DNA of 64,000 bases from Trinickia fusca. GTDB taxonomy: Bacteria; Pseudomonadota; Gammaproteobacteria; Burkholderiales; Burkholderiaceae. Positions 48,292 to 57,591 of the stretch are shown one piece after another (the first letter of the stretch is position 1; every line of letters begins with the position of its first letter). Below the pieces are notes generated by a model. It searched no databases. It was not told where the DNA came from and worked only from the letters and a program-made list of their open reading frames with translations. The stretch lies in the NCBI RefSeq assembly GCF_003628145.1, contig NZ_RBZV01000001.1, positions 570,299 to 634,298 of the forward strand, in the 5' to 3' direction. A program made the translations under genes and the position numbers.

Positions 48292-49632
48292 ATGACTGAA
48301 CAGAAGAGAAAAGCCGAAAAACTCGCTGGCGTCAAAGGCATGAACGACGTCTTGCCGCAAGACGCCGCGCTGTGGGAGTTTTTCGAAGCGACCGTCAAAT
48401 CGATGCTGCGCGCGTACGGCTATCAGAACATCCGCACGCCGATCGTCGAACACACGCAGCTGTTCACGCGCGGCATCGGTGAGGTCACCGACATCGTCGA
48501 AAAGGAGATGTACAGCTTCGTCGATGCGCTGAACGGCGAGAACCTGACGCTGCGCCCCGAGAACACGGCAGCCGTCGTGCGCTCGGCCATCGAGCACAAC
48601 CTGCTTTACGACGGCCCGAAGCGGCTCTGGTACATCGGTCCGATGTTCCGCCACGAGCGCCCGCAGCGCGGCCGTTATCGCCAGTTCCATCAGGTCGGCG
48701 TCGAAGCGCTCGGCTTTGCCGGCCCCGATGCCGACGCCGAAATCATCATGATGTGTCAGCGTCTGTGGGACGACCTCGGCCTGACGGGCATTCGCCTCGA
48801 GATCAACTCGCTCGGGCTGGCCGAAGAGCGTGCCGCGCATCGCGTCGAGCTGATCAAGTATCTCGAGCAGCACGTCGACGTGCTCGATGCCGATGCGCAG
48901 CGCCGTCTCTATACGAACCCGCTGCGCGTGCTCGATACGAAGAACCCGGCGCTGCAGGAGATTGCGCAAAACGCGCCGAAGCTGATCGATTTCCTCGGCG
49001 AGGCATCGCTCGCGCACTTCGAAGGGCTGCAGCGTCTGCTGAAGGCGAACAACATTCCGTTCACGATCAATCCGCGTCTCGTGCGCGGCCTCGATTACTA
49101 CAACCTCACGGTGTTCGAGTGGGTGACGGACAAGCTGGGTGCGCAAGGGACCGTCGCCGCTGGCGGGCGCTACGATCCGCTGATCGAGCAACTGGGCGGT
49201 AAGCCGACGGCGGCATGCGGCTGGGCGATGGGCGTGGAGCGGATTCTCGAGCTCCTCAAGGAAGAGAGCCTCGTGCCGCAGGAAGAGGGCTGCGACGTGT
49301 ACGTCGTGCACCAGGGCGACGTGGCGCGCGAGCAGGCGTTCATCATCGCCGAGCGTTTGCGCGATACGGGGCTCGATGTGATTCTGCATTGCAGCGCCGA
49401 CGGCGCGTCGGCCAGCTTCAAGTCGCAGATGAAGCGTGCCGATGCGAGCGGCGCGGCGTTCGCGGTGATCCTCGGCGACGACGAAATCGCGAACGGCACG
49501 GTCGGTATCAAACCGCTGCGCGATCTGAGCGAACGAGGCGAAAAGAGCGAACAACAGAGCGTGCCGGTCGAAAACTTGACCGAATTTCTAATCAATGCGA
49601 TGGTTGCAACCGCCGAAGACGGCGACGACTGA
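48292..49632 (+). CDS. hisS: Histidyl-tRNA synthetase
   Basis: 446 residues, starting 20 bases after ispG. A class II synthetase: motif 1 region ([18 protein letters not shown]), motif 2 [31 protein letters not shown], the histidine-specific [13 protein letters not shown], motif 3 [17 protein letters not shown], and a C-terminal anticodon-binding domain (about 340-430). It charges tRNA-His. The paralogue hisZ lies 9 kb downstream in this window. Confidence 0.98.
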   Translation: MTEQKRKAEKLAGVKGMNDVLPQDAALWEFFEATVKSMLRAYGYQNIRTPIVEHTQLFTRGIGEVTDIVEKEMYSFVDALNGENLTLRPENTAAVVRSAIEHNLLYDGPKRLWYIGPMFRHERPQRGRYRQFHQVGVEALGFAGPDADAEIIMMCQRLWDDLGLTGIRLEINSLGLAEERAAHRVELIKYLEQHVDVLDADAQRRLYTNPLRVLDTKNPALQEIAQNAPKLIDFLGEASLAHFEGLQRLLKANNIPFTINPRLVRGLDYYNLTVFEWVTDKLGAQGTVAAGGRYDPLIEQLGGKPTAACGWAMGVERILELLKEESLVPQEEGCDVYVVHQGDVAREQAFIIAERLRDTGLDVILHCSADGASASFKSQMKRADASGAAFAVILGDDEIANGTVGIKPLRDLSERGEKSEQQSVPVENLTEFLINAMVATAEDGDD

Positions 49633-49770
49633 CGCGAGACGCGCGCCGAGCAAGGATTGGGAGGGCGGCGCACTGGCGTCGCGGCAATCGATGGGCAGAG
49701 GGGTGTCGTCACGACACCCATCCGTATCTCGACAATCACAAGGCCCGAGAAAAGAAGGAATCGTTTGGCG

Positions 49771-50400
49771 ATGAGTTATCACGACGAACAAGAATCGATA
49801 GAAAGTTTTAAGGCCTGGTGGGCGCAATGGGGCAACTCGACCACCTGGATCGTGCTCGTGGCGCTCGTCGCGGCCGCTGGCTGGAACGGCTGGAATTACT
49901 GGCAACGGCATCAGGCTGCGCAGGCCGCCGTGCTGTATGAGCAGGTTCAGCAGGCGATGACGGCCAACGACAAGGCAAGCGTCGCACGTGATGCTGGCAC
50001 GATGGAATCGCGCTTCGGCGGTACGGCCTACGCGCAGATGACGGCGCTCGCCAGCGCGAAGGTGCTGTACGATGCGGGCGACGCTGCGGGCGCGAAAGCG
50101 CAGCTGCAATGGGCTGTCGACCATGCGAAGGACGACGAATACAAGGAAATCGCGAAGCTGCGCCTCGCGGCTGTGCTGCTCGACGAGAAAGCATATGACG
50201 CCGGGCTCGCGCTGCTTGCGGGCACGCCGCCGGAAGGCTTCACTGGCGTCGTCGCCGATCGCCGCGGCGATCTGCTGGCGGCCGCCGGCAAACGTGACGA
50301 GGCTCGTGCGGCCTATCAGCTCGCGCTCGCTTCGCTGGCGAAGGGCGACGCTCAAATGCGTCAACTGATCCAGTTCAAGCTCGACGCGCTCGGCGGCTGA
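49771..50400 (+). CDS. yfgM: YfgM-like tetratricopeptide membrane protein
   Basis: 209 residues from the ATG at 49771 with GAAGGAA upstream. A short cytoplasmic N-terminus (YHDEQESIESFKAWWAQWG), a single membrane helix at about 24-44, and a periplasmic TPR-like domain rich in Ala helices. E. coli YfgM binds the Sec-associated chaperone PpiD and affects envelope stress signalling. Between hisS and bamB, as in enterobacteria, which supports the call. No catalytic residues are expected. Confidence 0.9.
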   Translation: MSYHDEQESIESFKAWWAQWGNSTTWIVLVALVAAAGWNGWNYWQRHQAAQAAVLYEQVQQAMTANDKASVARDAGTMESRFGGTAYAQMTALASAKVLYDAGDAAGAKAQLQWAVDHAKDDEYKEIAKLRLAAVLLDEKAYDAGLALLAGTPPEGFTGVVADRRGDLLAAAGKRDEARAAYQLALASLAKGDAQMRQLIQFKLDALGG

Positions 50401-50465
50401 GCGGCGCAAGCTGCCCGCTCGGTTCGCTTCATTTGACCAACTCTTGATTGATGCTTCGCCCACCG

Positions 50466-51611
50466 ATGAATTTGCTGAAACGTTTCGCCGTGCCCGCCGC
50501 CTGTGCGATGACCGTCCTCGTGATGACGGCCTGCTCGTCGACGAAGGATGAGCGTCGCATCCCGACGCCGCTCGCCAACTTCAAGCCTGCTCTGAACGTG
50601 GAGCGCGCGTGGAAGACGAGCGTCGGCAGCGGCGGTCGCTATCTGTTTGCGCCGGTCGCCGTGGGCGATGCCATCTATGCGGCTGGGAAGAGCGGTAGCG
50701 TCGAGAAGATCGACGGCAAGAGCGGTCAGCAGATCTGGCGTGCGAAGCTCGATACGGACCTGACGGCCGGCGTCGGTAGCGACGGCAAATTCACGGCTGT
50801 GGGCGGCACGCGCGGCGGTGTCTACGCGTTGGACGCCGACGGCAAGCTGCTGTGGAAGTCGAACGTGCCCGGCGAAATCATCACGCCGCCGCTCGTGGGC
50901 AATGGATACGTGGTCGTGCGCACGATCGACGGCCAGATCAGCGCCTTCAATGCCGAGACGGGCGAGCTCAAGTGGGTCTATCGCAACCGTGCCGTGCCGC
51001 TCAATCTGCGCGTGACGGCGGGCATGACGTTCGCGGGCGACGCGGCTGTACTGGCCGGTTTCCCGGGTGGCGGTCTGGCTGCGATCAATCTGAAGACGGG
51101 CGACGAATACTGGCAGGCGCCGGTTTCGTATCCGAAGGGCGTGACCGAAGTCGAGCGCATCAACGACGTGACGGGGGCGCCGATCCTCGTCGGCGCGCAA
51201 GCGTGCGCCGTCACGTTCCAAGGCCAGATTGGCTGCTTCGATGCGAACTCGGGGCGTCCGGTGTGGGAGAAGCCGTTCTCGAGCGCCAGCGGCGTCACGC
51301 AGGACGGCACGCTCGTTGCGGCCAGCGACGACTGGTCGGTCGTCTCGGCGTTCAACGCGACGGACGGCAAGCAGCTGTGGCGCAACGAGAAGCTCAAGAG
51401 CCGCGATCTCGGCGTTCCGTTGCTGCTTGGGCCGTCGATCGTCGTCGGCGATTTCGAAGGCTACGTGCACTTCCTGTCGCGCGACGATGGCACGTTCGTC
51501 GCGCGTGTGAAGACCGACGGCAGCCCGATCACGGCAGCGCCGGTGATGGCTGGCGACACGCTCGTCGTGCAAACGCACGATGGCGAACTGTACGGTTTCC
51601 GCCCGCATTGA
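50466..51611 (+). CDS. bamB: BamB, outer-membrane assembly lipoprotein
   Basis: 381 residues from the ATG at 50466; ATG 50451 is an alternative. Signal peptide with lipobox VMTAC, then an eight-bladed PQQ-type beta-propeller with repeated G-x-Y/A-LDA-G-x-x-LW blades (for example VYALDADGKLLWKS, ISAFNAETGELKWVY, VSAFNATDGKQLWRN). A BAM-complex subunit that helps BamA insert beta-barrel proteins. In the hisS-yfgM-bamB-der order conserved in proteobacteria. Confidence 0.95.
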   Translation: MNLLKRFAVPAACAMTVLVMTACSSTKDERRIPTPLANFKPALNVERAWKTSVGSGGRYLFAPVAVGDAIYAAGKSGSVEKIDGKSGQQIWRAKLDTDLTAGVGSDGKFTAVGGTRGGVYALDADGKLLWKSNVPGEIITPPLVGNGYVVVRTIDGQISAFNAETGELKWVYRNRAVPLNLRVTAGMTFAGDAAVLAGFPGGGLAAINLKTGDEYWQAPVSYPKGVTEVERINDVTGAPILVGAQACAVTFQGQIGCFDANSGRPVWEKPFSSASGVTQDGTLVAASDDWSVVSAFNATDGKQLWRNEKLKSRDLGVPLLLGPSIVVGDFEGYVHFLSRDDGTFVARVKTDGSPITAAPVMAGDTLVVQTHDGELYGFRPH

Positions 51612-51924
51612 TGCGGCGGTGATCGTTCTACTTTCGACGCACTGGCCGGCATAAGCCGGCCGCATGCGTTCAATGCCGACGCGCACATCGCACGCCGGTA
51701 TATCGGGTGGTGGCGGACACGATGCGCCGGCCAACGCCCGAACGTGATAATTTGCTGCGAGGGCCGTGCGAATCGGCTGCTCGGCAATCCACTAGTCCCG
51801 CGTCAGGCGGACCTATTATGTCCGCCTGACGCAAGGACCTATTGTCGCCGCTCGCGAACGACGCGCCGGCGAGCCGCGATGGCGCAGGGACACCCGCGCG
51901 AGCGCTTCACATAGACGACATCAG
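51612..51924. other. Intergenic region between bamB and der
   Basis: A 313-bp gap with no supportable gene. It contains a 7-bp GC hairpin (51644-51661) shortly after bamB, a GATAAT that could be a -10 for der (51746-51751), and a striking 13-bp perfect inverted repeat at 51800-51832. Confidence 0.6.
51800..51832 (+). repeat. Perfect 13-bp inverted repeat, bamB-der
   Basis: GCGTCAGGCGGAC and GTCCGCCTGACGC flank CTATTAT. GGACCTATT occurs inside it (51809-51817) and again just after it (51835-51843). No T-run follows, so it is either a U-less terminator, an operator or a small repeat element. Confidence 0.75.
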
Positions 51925-53262
51925 ATGAAACCCGTAATTGCCCTCGTTGGGCGCCCCAATGTGGGGAAATCCACGCTTTTCAACCGGCTCACGCGCTCGC
52001 GCGATGCGCTCGTGGCCGATTTGCCAGGCTTGACGCGCGACCGCCACTACGGCGAGGGGCGAGTGGGCGATCGGCCGTATCTCGTCGTCGACACGGGCGG
52101 GTTCGAGCCCGTCGCGAAGGACGGCATCCTGCACGAGATGGCGCGGCAAACGCGTCAGGCCGTCGAAGAGTCCGATGTCGTCGTGTTCATCGTCGACGGA
52201 CGTAACGGCCTCGCGCCGCAAGACAAGTCGATCGCAGACTACCTGCGCAAGACCGGGCGGCCGATCGTGCTCGTCGTCAACAAGGCCGAGGGGATGAAGT
52301 ACACGTCCGTCGCGGCCGATTTCTACGAGTTGGGCCTTGGCGATCCGCGTGCGATTTCGGCGGCCCACGGCGACGGCGTGACCGAGACGATCAACGACGC
52401 GCTCGGGATCGCGTACGCCGGCCATCCCGAGGAAGAGAGCGAGGAGAAGGCGCCGCGCGGCGTGAAGATCGCGATCGTCGGACGGCCCAACGTGGGCAAG
52501 TCGACGCTCGTCAACACGCTGATCGGCGAGGACCGCGTGATCGCGTTCGACATGCCTGGCACGACGCGCGACTCGATCTATGTCGACTTCGAAAGGCAGG
52601 GCAAGAAGTACACGCTGATCGACACGGCAGGGCTGCGCCGGCGCGGCAAGGTGTTCGAGGCGATCGAGAAATTCTCGGTCGTGAAGACGCTGCAATCGAT
52701 CGCCGATGCGAACGTCGTGATCCTGCTGCTCGATGCGCGCCAGGATATTTCCGAGCAGGATGCGCACATCGCGGGCTTCGTCGTCGAGCAAGGGCGTGCG
52801 CTGGTCGTCGGCGTCAACAAATGGGACGGGCTCGACGAGCACGTGCGCGAGCGAACCAAGCACGACCTCATGCGCAAGCTCAAATTCCTCGAATTCGCCA
52901 AATTCCACTTCATTTCGGCGACGGAGAAGACGGGCATCGGCGCGCTGATGCGTTCGGTCGACGATGCGTACGCGGCTGCGATGGCCAAGCTGCCCACGCC
53001 GAAGCTCACGCGTGCGCTGATCGAGGCTGTCGAATTCCAGCAGCCGCGCCGCCGCGGGCCGGTGCGACCGAAACTGCGCTATGCGCACCAGGGCGGACAG
53101 AATCCCCCGATCATCGTGATTCACGGCAATGCGCTCGATGCCGTGACCGAGACATACAAGCGCTATCTGGAGAACCGCTTCCGGGAAACTTTCTCGTTGT
53201 CCGGAACTCCATTGCGCATAGAGTTCCGTTCCTCGTCCAACCCTTATGCCGACAAGGGTTGA
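51925..53262 (+). CDS. der: Der (EngA), double-GTPase ribosome assembly factor
   Basis: 445 residues. An essential GTPase for 50S subunit maturation. Two tandem G domains, each with G1 GRPNVGKS (residues about 8-15 and 187-194), G3 DTGG and DTAG, and G4 NKAE and NKWD; a C-terminal KH-like domain (about 360-445, [26 protein letters not shown]) follows. Starts a der-hfq-hflX-hflK-hflC run found throughout beta- and gammaproteobacteria, though der itself is preceded by a 313-bp gap. Confidence 0.97.
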   Translation: MKPVIALVGRPNVGKSTLFNRLTRSRDALVADLPGLTRDRHYGEGRVGDRPYLVVDTGGFEPVAKDGILHEMARQTRQAVEESDVVVFIVDGRNGLAPQDKSIADYLRKTGRPIVLVVNKAEGMKYTSVAADFYELGLGDPRAISAAHGDGVTETINDALGIAYAGHPEEESEEKAPRGVKIAIVGRPNVGKSTLVNTLIGEDRVIAFDMPGTTRDSIYVDFERQGKKYTLIDTAGLRRRGKVFEAIEKFSVVKTLQSIADANVVILLLDARQDISEQDAHIAGFVVEQGRALVVGVNKWDGLDEHVRERTKHDLMRKLKFLEFAKFHFISATEKTGIGALMRSVDDAYAAAMAKLPTPKLTRALIEAVEFQQPRRRGPVRPKLRYAHQGGQNPPIIVIHGNALDAVTETYKRYLENRFRETFSLSGTPLRIEFRSSSNPYADKG

Positions 53263-53304
53263 GCGCCGCTTGGACAAAGGCTTGGCCGCTCGGCCAGGCG
53301 GCGC
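53263..53304 (+). repeat. Hairpin without U-tract after der
   Basis: GCGCCGCTTGG (53263-53273) pairs with CCAGGCGGCGC (53294-53304) with one wobble, and an alternative inner stem, TGGCC with GGCCA, lies in its loop. It starts at the der stop codon; a TATAGT -10 candidate for hfq follows at 53325-53330. Confidence 0.55.
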
Positions 53305-53324
53305 GTGCGGTAACGAAAATCGGC

Positions 53325-53330
53325 TATAGT
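53325..53330 (+). promoter_or_regulatory. -10 candidate for hfq
   Basis: TATAGT lies 76 bases before the hfq ATG, in an AT-richer stretch; no good -35 is seen. The leader would contain the GGAG ribosome binding site and a run of A before it. Confidence 0.35.
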
Positions 53331-53406
53331 GTAGCGATTGGCGTCGGATTTCTTTTTCTTCGACGTCAATTTGGATCTAACCTGCAAAAAAACGACGGAG
53401 TTTGCT

Positions 53407-53643
53407 ATGAGCAACAAAGGGCAATTGTTACAAGACCCGTTTTTGAACGCACTGCGCAAAGAGCATGTGCCGGTTTCGATCTATCTGGTCAACGGCATCA
53501 AGCTGCAAGGGAACATTGAATCGTTCGACCAGTACGTCGTGTTGCTCCGGAATACGGTGACCCAGATGGTGTACAAGCACGCCATCTCGACGGTGGTGCC
53601 GGCCCGTCCGGTCAATTTCCATCCGGATTCCGAAACATCCTGA
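53407..53643 (+). CDS. hfq: RNA chaperone Hfq
   Basis: 78 residues from the ATG at 53407 with GGAG upstream. A hexameric Sm-like protein that pairs small RNAs with mRNAs. Sm1 ([32 protein letters not shown]) and Sm2 ([13 protein letters not shown]) motifs are intact; Gln8, Phe42 and Tyr55-Lys56-His57 of the proximal RNA pocket can be placed. The C-terminal tail is short (NFHPDSETS), without the long acidic tail of E. coli. A hairpin separates it from hflX. Confidence 0.97.
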   Translation: MSNKGQLLQDPFLNALRKEHVPVSIYLVNGIKLQGNIESFDQYVVLLRNTVTQMVYKHAISTVVPARPVNFHPDSETS

Positions 53644-53654
53644 AACCCATCGTC

Positions 53655-53697
53655 GTGGCCGGCATGACGTCGCTTGCCGGCGACTCATGCCGGCCAC
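53655..53697 (+). repeat. 13-bp hairpin between hfq and hflX
   Basis: GTGGCCGGCATGA (53655-53667) is exactly complementary to TCATGCCGGCCAC (53685-53697), with a 17-nt loop, followed by TTCATTTTG. It covers the space where an hflX ribosome binding site would be and can act as a weak terminator or translation control for hflX. Confidence 0.7.
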
Positions 53698-53703
53698 TTC
53701 ATT

Positions 53704-54918
53704 TTGACACTCACCAATTTGATCAACGCAGCGCTCGTCGGCATCGACTTCGGCAAGATCGACTTCGAAGCCAGCCTCGAAGAACTCAATTTGCTCGCGC
53801 AAAGCGCGGGCGCTCATCCCGCCGTGACCTTGACCGGGCGTCGTTCGAGCCCCGATGCCGCGCTGTTCGTCGGTAGCGGCAAGGCCGAGGAGTTGCGCCT
53901 CGCGTGCGAAGCCAACGACGTCGAAATCGTCATCTTCAATCACGCGCTGGCGCCGGCGCAGCAGCGCAATCTGGAGCGGGCGCTTAATCGGCGCGTCATC
54001 GATCGCACCAGCCTCATTCTCGACATCTTCGCGCAGCGCGCGCGCAGCCACGAAGGCAAGCTTCAGGTCGAGCTCGCGCAGCTCCAGTATCTGGCGACGC
54101 GCCTCGTGCGCGCCTGGACCCACCTCGAGCGCCAAAAAGGCGGGATCGGCCTGCGCGGCCCTGGCGAAACGCAGCTCGAAACCGACCGGCGCCTGATCGG
54201 CGAGCGCATCAAGATGCTGAAGTCACGTCTCGAAAAGCTGCGGCGCCAGCATGGCACGCAGCGACGTCAGCGTCAGCGCAACCGCGCGATGTCCATCTCG
54301 CTCGTCGGCTACACGAATGCGGGCAAGTCGACGCTGTTCAATGCGCTCACGAAAGCGCAGGCGTACGCGGCCGACCAGCTGTTCGCCACGCTCGATACGA
54401 CTTCGCGGCGCTTGTACCTGGGCGAGGAAGTCGGGCAGGTGATCATCTCGGACACGGTCGGTTTCATTCGCGAACTGCCGCACCAGCTCGTTGCGGCATT
54501 TCGCGCGACGCTCGAAGAAACGATTCACGCCGATGTGCTGCTGCACGTCGTCGATGCGTCGAGCGCCGTGCGCCTCGATCAGATCGATCAGGTCAACGAA
54601 GTGCTGCACGAGATCGGCGCAGACACCGTGCGCCAGATTCTCGTGTTCAACAAGATCGACGCGGTGCCTGAACTCGCGGCTCGCGGCGAGGCGGTCGAGC
54701 GAGACGAGTATGGTAATATTTCGCGCGTCTTTTTGAGCGCGCGCACGGGGCAAGGCCTGGATACGCTGCGCGCAGCCATCGCCGAGATCGCCACCTCAGA
54801 ACATCTTCCTGATACCGGGCGAGCGTTGCCGGAAGATCAGCCGGCGCACGAGCACGAAGACCTCAACGTAGCGCGGATCTCCGGGGCGGACGCGTCGTCG
54901 CGCTCCGATTTGCATTGA
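53704..54918 (+). CDS. hflX: HflX, ribosome-associated GTPase
   Basis: 404 residues from a TTG at 53704 (MTLTNLINAALVGIDFG); a TTG 30 bases upstream is possible but lies in the hairpin. HflX splits stalled ribosomes after heat or antibiotic stress. N-terminal HflX domain (about 10-190, with the SRLEKLRRQHGTQRRQRQRNR helix) and G domain: G1 GYTNAGKST, G3 DTVGF, G4 NKID. No Shine-Dalgarno is seen before the start. Between hfq and hflK. Confidence 0.93.
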   Translation: MTLTNLINAALVGIDFGKIDFEASLEELNLLAQSAGAHPAVTLTGRRSSPDAALFVGSGKAEELRLACEANDVEIVIFNHALAPAQQRNLERALNRRVIDRTSLILDIFAQRARSHEGKLQVELAQLQYLATRLVRAWTHLERQKGGIGLRGPGETQLETDRRLIGERIKMLKSRLEKLRRQHGTQRRQRQRNRAMSISLVGYTNAGKSTLFNALTKAQAYAADQLFATLDTTSRRLYLGEEVGQVIISDTVGFIRELPHQLVAAFRATLEETIHADVLLHVVDASSAVRLDQIDQVNEVLHEIGADTVRQILVFNKIDAVPELAARGEAVERDEYGNISRVFLSARTGQGLDTLRAAIAEIATSEHLPDTGRALPEDQPAHEHEDLNVARISGADASSRSDLH

Positions 54919-54951
54919 CCGGCTCTCCCAACTCGAGTGAACGAACACAAG

Positions 54952-56322
54952 GTGAACCAATACAACGAGCGGAGTTTCTGGACGCGTGCGCGCGCCGTCC
55001 TTTCGATCAGCGATCCCCGCTGGGGTCGCAGCGACGGCAACGGCAGCAGGCAGCGTCCGAATGAGCCGAAGCGGCCCTCGGGCGATGGGGAGGGGCCGCC
55101 CGATCTCGACGAAATGTGGCGCGAATTCAATCGCCGGCTATCGCGGCTCTTCGGCGGCAAGCGTTCTGGCGGCGGTGGCGACCGTCGTCCCGATAACGGT
55201 CACGCGGCACGCGTGGGCGTGGGCATCGTCATTGGCGTACTCGTGGCCATCTACGTCGGTAGCGGTGTTTTCGTCGTACAAGACGGGCAGGCCGGCGTCG
55301 TGCTGCAGTTCGGAAAATATCGCAGCACGGTCGGGCCGGGTGTTCACCTGCGGATGCCGTATCCGTTCGAGACCAGCGAAATCGTCAACGTGACGCAAGT
55401 GCGCTCCGTGGAAGTCGGGCGCAGCAATGTCGTCAGCGAGGCCGACGTCAAGGATGCGTCGATGCTCACGCGCGATGGCGATATCGTCGACGTGCGCGTT
55501 GCCGTGCAGTATCAGGTGAAGTCGCCGACCGATTACCTGTTCCACGACGTCGATCCCGATCGCAGCGTCACGCAGGCAGCCCAGGCGGCCGTGCGCGAGC
55601 TCGTGGGCACGCGCCGTACCGGCGAGCTGCTCGATCAAAATCACGACGCGATGCGCGGGCAGCTCACGCAGGCGATTCAGCGCTCGCTCGATCTCTATCG
55701 CACGGGTCTGGCCGTGACGGGTGTGACGATTCAAAGCGTCGCCGCGCCGCAGCCGGTGCAGGCCGCATTCGAGGACGTCACGCGTGCCCGCGAGGACCGC
55801 GCGCGGGCCAAGCGCGACGCGCAGGCGTACGCAAGCGAGCTGCTGCCGCGCGCGCAAGGCGATGCGGCGCGTACCGTCGACGATGCGAAGGTGTACGCCG
55901 AGCGGGTGGTCGGCGAGGCGCAGGGCGATGCCGAGCGCTTCAAGCAGGTCTACGCGCAATACGCGAAGGCGCCAGCCGTCGTGCGCGAGAGGATGTATCT
56001 GGAAACGATGCGCGAAATCTATTCGAATACCACGAAGGTGTTTGTGACGAGCAAGGGCGGCAACAGCGTCATCAATTTGTCGCTCGACAAACTGCTCGAG
56101 GCGCGAGGCCACGCGGCCGGCGAGGCTGCCGGTGCATCGGCCAGCGCCGCCACGGCTGTGGCGGCAGCGGGGGCTTCGAGCTCTGCCGCCGCGCAAGCGC
56201 CGGCGCGCACGCCTGCGCTTGCGTCGGCGCCCGCCAGCCAGGCTGCAACGGCCGCCAGCGACACGATGCGCTCGCGCGAGACGTTCCGCAGCCGCTCGCG
56301 CGAAGACGAGTTGCAGCCATAA
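54952..56322 (+). CDS. hflK: HflK, SPFH-domain FtsH modulator
   Basis: 456 residues from a GTG at 54952 (MNQYNERSFW); a GTG 15 bases upstream is an alternative. With HflC it forms a large membrane cage around the FtsH protease. Gly/Arg-rich cytoplasmic N-terminus, one membrane helix at about 84-106 (VGVGIVIGVLVAIYVGSGVFVV), SPFH domain (about 107-290), coiled coil rich in Ala/Arg/Asp, and an Ala/Ser-rich tail not found in E. coli HflK. hflC follows 12 bases on. Confidence 0.95.
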   Translation: MNQYNERSFWTRARAVLSISDPRWGRSDGNGSRQRPNEPKRPSGDGEGPPDLDEMWREFNRRLSRLFGGKRSGGGGDRRPDNGHAARVGVGIVIGVLVAIYVGSGVFVVQDGQAGVVLQFGKYRSTVGPGVHLRMPYPFETSEIVNVTQVRSVEVGRSNVVSEADVKDASMLTRDGDIVDVRVAVQYQVKSPTDYLFHDVDPDRSVTQAAQAAVRELVGTRRTGELLDQNHDAMRGQLTQAIQRSLDLYRTGLAVTGVTIQSVAAPQPVQAAFEDVTRAREDRARAKRDAQAYASELLPRAQGDAARTVDDAKVYAERVVGEAQGDAERFKQVYAQYAKAPAVVRERMYLETMREIYSNTTKVFVTSKGGNSVINLSLDKLLEARGHAAGEAAGASASAATAVAAAGASSSAAAQAPARTPALASAPASQAATAASDTMRSRETFRSRSREDELQP

Positions 56323-56334
56323 GGAGCGCATGCC

Positions 56335-57243
56335 ATGAATCGTATCGTTGCGCTCGTGATCGTCGTCGTGGCCGTGCTGTTCGCCGGCTCATCGACGCTG
56401 CTCGTCGTCGATCAACGGCATCAGGCCGTTGTTTACTCACGTGGCGGTGTCGACCCGGTCGCCGTCGGCCCAGGCCTCCATTTCAAGCTGCCGACGCCGC
56501 TGCAAGGCGCGATGCGCGTCGATGCGCGCGTGCAGACGCTCGAGGCGTCGAATCCGGACCGCTATACGACCTCGGATAAAGCGGACCTGCTTGTGACACC
56601 GGTGCTTAAATACCGTGTCGTCGATCCGCTCAAGCTGTTTACGCAAACCGAAGGCGACGCGCAAAGCGTGCCCGGGCGACTTGCCGAATTCACGCGCGCC
56701 GCGCTCGGCGAGGCGTTCGGCAAGCGTTCGCTCAGTGACGCACTGGCGCAGCAGCACGACATCGCCAGTGAAGCGCGTAGCGCCATTGCGGCGCGCACGG
56801 GCGCACTGGGCGTCGAGGTCGTCGATGTGAGCCTCACGCGCATCGACTTGCCGGCGGCGGCGGCCGAAGCGGCCTATAAGCGCATGGTCGTCGCGCAAGA
56901 GCAAGCGGCCAGCGACGAGCGCGCGCAAGGCGCAGCCGAGGCCGAGCAAATCAAGGCCGACGCGGAGCGCCAGCGCGACGCGGTGCTCGCCGATGCCTAC
57001 AAGACGGCACAGCAAATCAAAGGTGAGGGCGATGCGAAGGCCGCGGCCATTGCCGCCGATGCGTTCGGTCGCGACCCGGGCTTCTATCAGTTTTATCAGA
57101 GCCTGCAAGCGTATCGCAGCGTCATCAAGCCGAGCGACGTCGTCGTCGTCGATGCCGATAACGACTTTTTCCGTTTCATGCGGAGCCCGGACGGCGGTGC
57201 GCCGTCGAACGGCCAAGCCGCCGCAGCTTCACGCAAACACTGA
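56335..57243 (+). CDS. hflC: HflC, SPFH-domain FtsH modulator
   Basis: 302 residues. N-terminal membrane helix (IVALVIVVVAVLFAGSSTLLVV), SPFH domain (VDQRHQAVVYSRGGVDPVAVGPGLHFKLP) and a coiled-coil region (AEAEQIKADAERQRDAVLADAYKTAQQIKGEGDAKAAAI). Partner of HflK in the inner-membrane complex that controls FtsH turnover of sigma-32 and SecY. Translated close after hflK. Confidence 0.96.
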   Translation: MNRIVALVIVVVAVLFAGSSTLLVVDQRHQAVVYSRGGVDPVAVGPGLHFKLPTPLQGAMRVDARVQTLEASNPDRYTTSDKADLLVTPVLKYRVVDPLKLFTQTEGDAQSVPGRLAEFTRAALGEAFGKRSLSDALAQQHDIASEARSAIAARTGALGVEVVDVSLTRIDLPAAAAEAAYKRMVVAQEQAASDERAQGAAEAEQIKADAERQRDAVLADAYKTAQQIKGEGDAKAAAIAADAFGRDPGFYQFYQSLQAYRSVIKPSDVVVVDADNDFFRFMRSPDGGAPSNGQAAAASRKH

Positions 57244-57284
57244 TTTCTGGGGCGCCGCACGCGAGTGGCGGCGTCGGCATTCGA

Positions 57285-57476
57285 ATGGACATAGCCGGTT
57301 CGTTACTGCTTGCGATCGCACTGATGCTTATCATCGAGGGCATGTTTCCGTTCGTTTTTCCGACGGCATGGCGTGACACGTTTCGTAAAATAGCAGCGCG
57401 ACCGGCTCATCATATCCGGATCGGCGGGCTCATCGTCATGGCGCTGGGTCTACTGCTGCTCGTCGTGGCGACATAA
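57285..57476 (+). CDS. DUF2065 small membrane protein (YjeT-like)
   Basis: 63 residues with two membrane helices (SLLLAIALMLIIEGMFPFVF and GGLIVMALGLLLLVVA) and a short basic loop WRDTFRKIAARP. Same family and same position (after hflC, before purA) as E. coli YjeT. Function is unknown; the conserved location suggests a link to the HflKC-FtsH complex, but that is inference. Confidence 0.9.
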   Translation: MDIAGSLLLAIALMLIIEGMFPFVFPTAWRDTFRKIAARPAHHIRIGGLIVMALGLLLLVVAT

Positions 57477-57591
57477 GCGAGGCGACCCGAGCCCGCAAGC
57501 GGCGCGCCATCCTGCGCCGCCCGCCCAGACCCTCTTCTTCGGCACGTGCGTTCGCGCGTGCCGCGTCAATTAATGTCGTAGGACTGTACCG

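Noticed and set aside
49633-49770. Upstream extension of the YfgM gene to about 49657
   Set aside because: The extra residues lack family similarity and the GAAGGAA ribosome binding site lies after them, close to the ATG at 49771.
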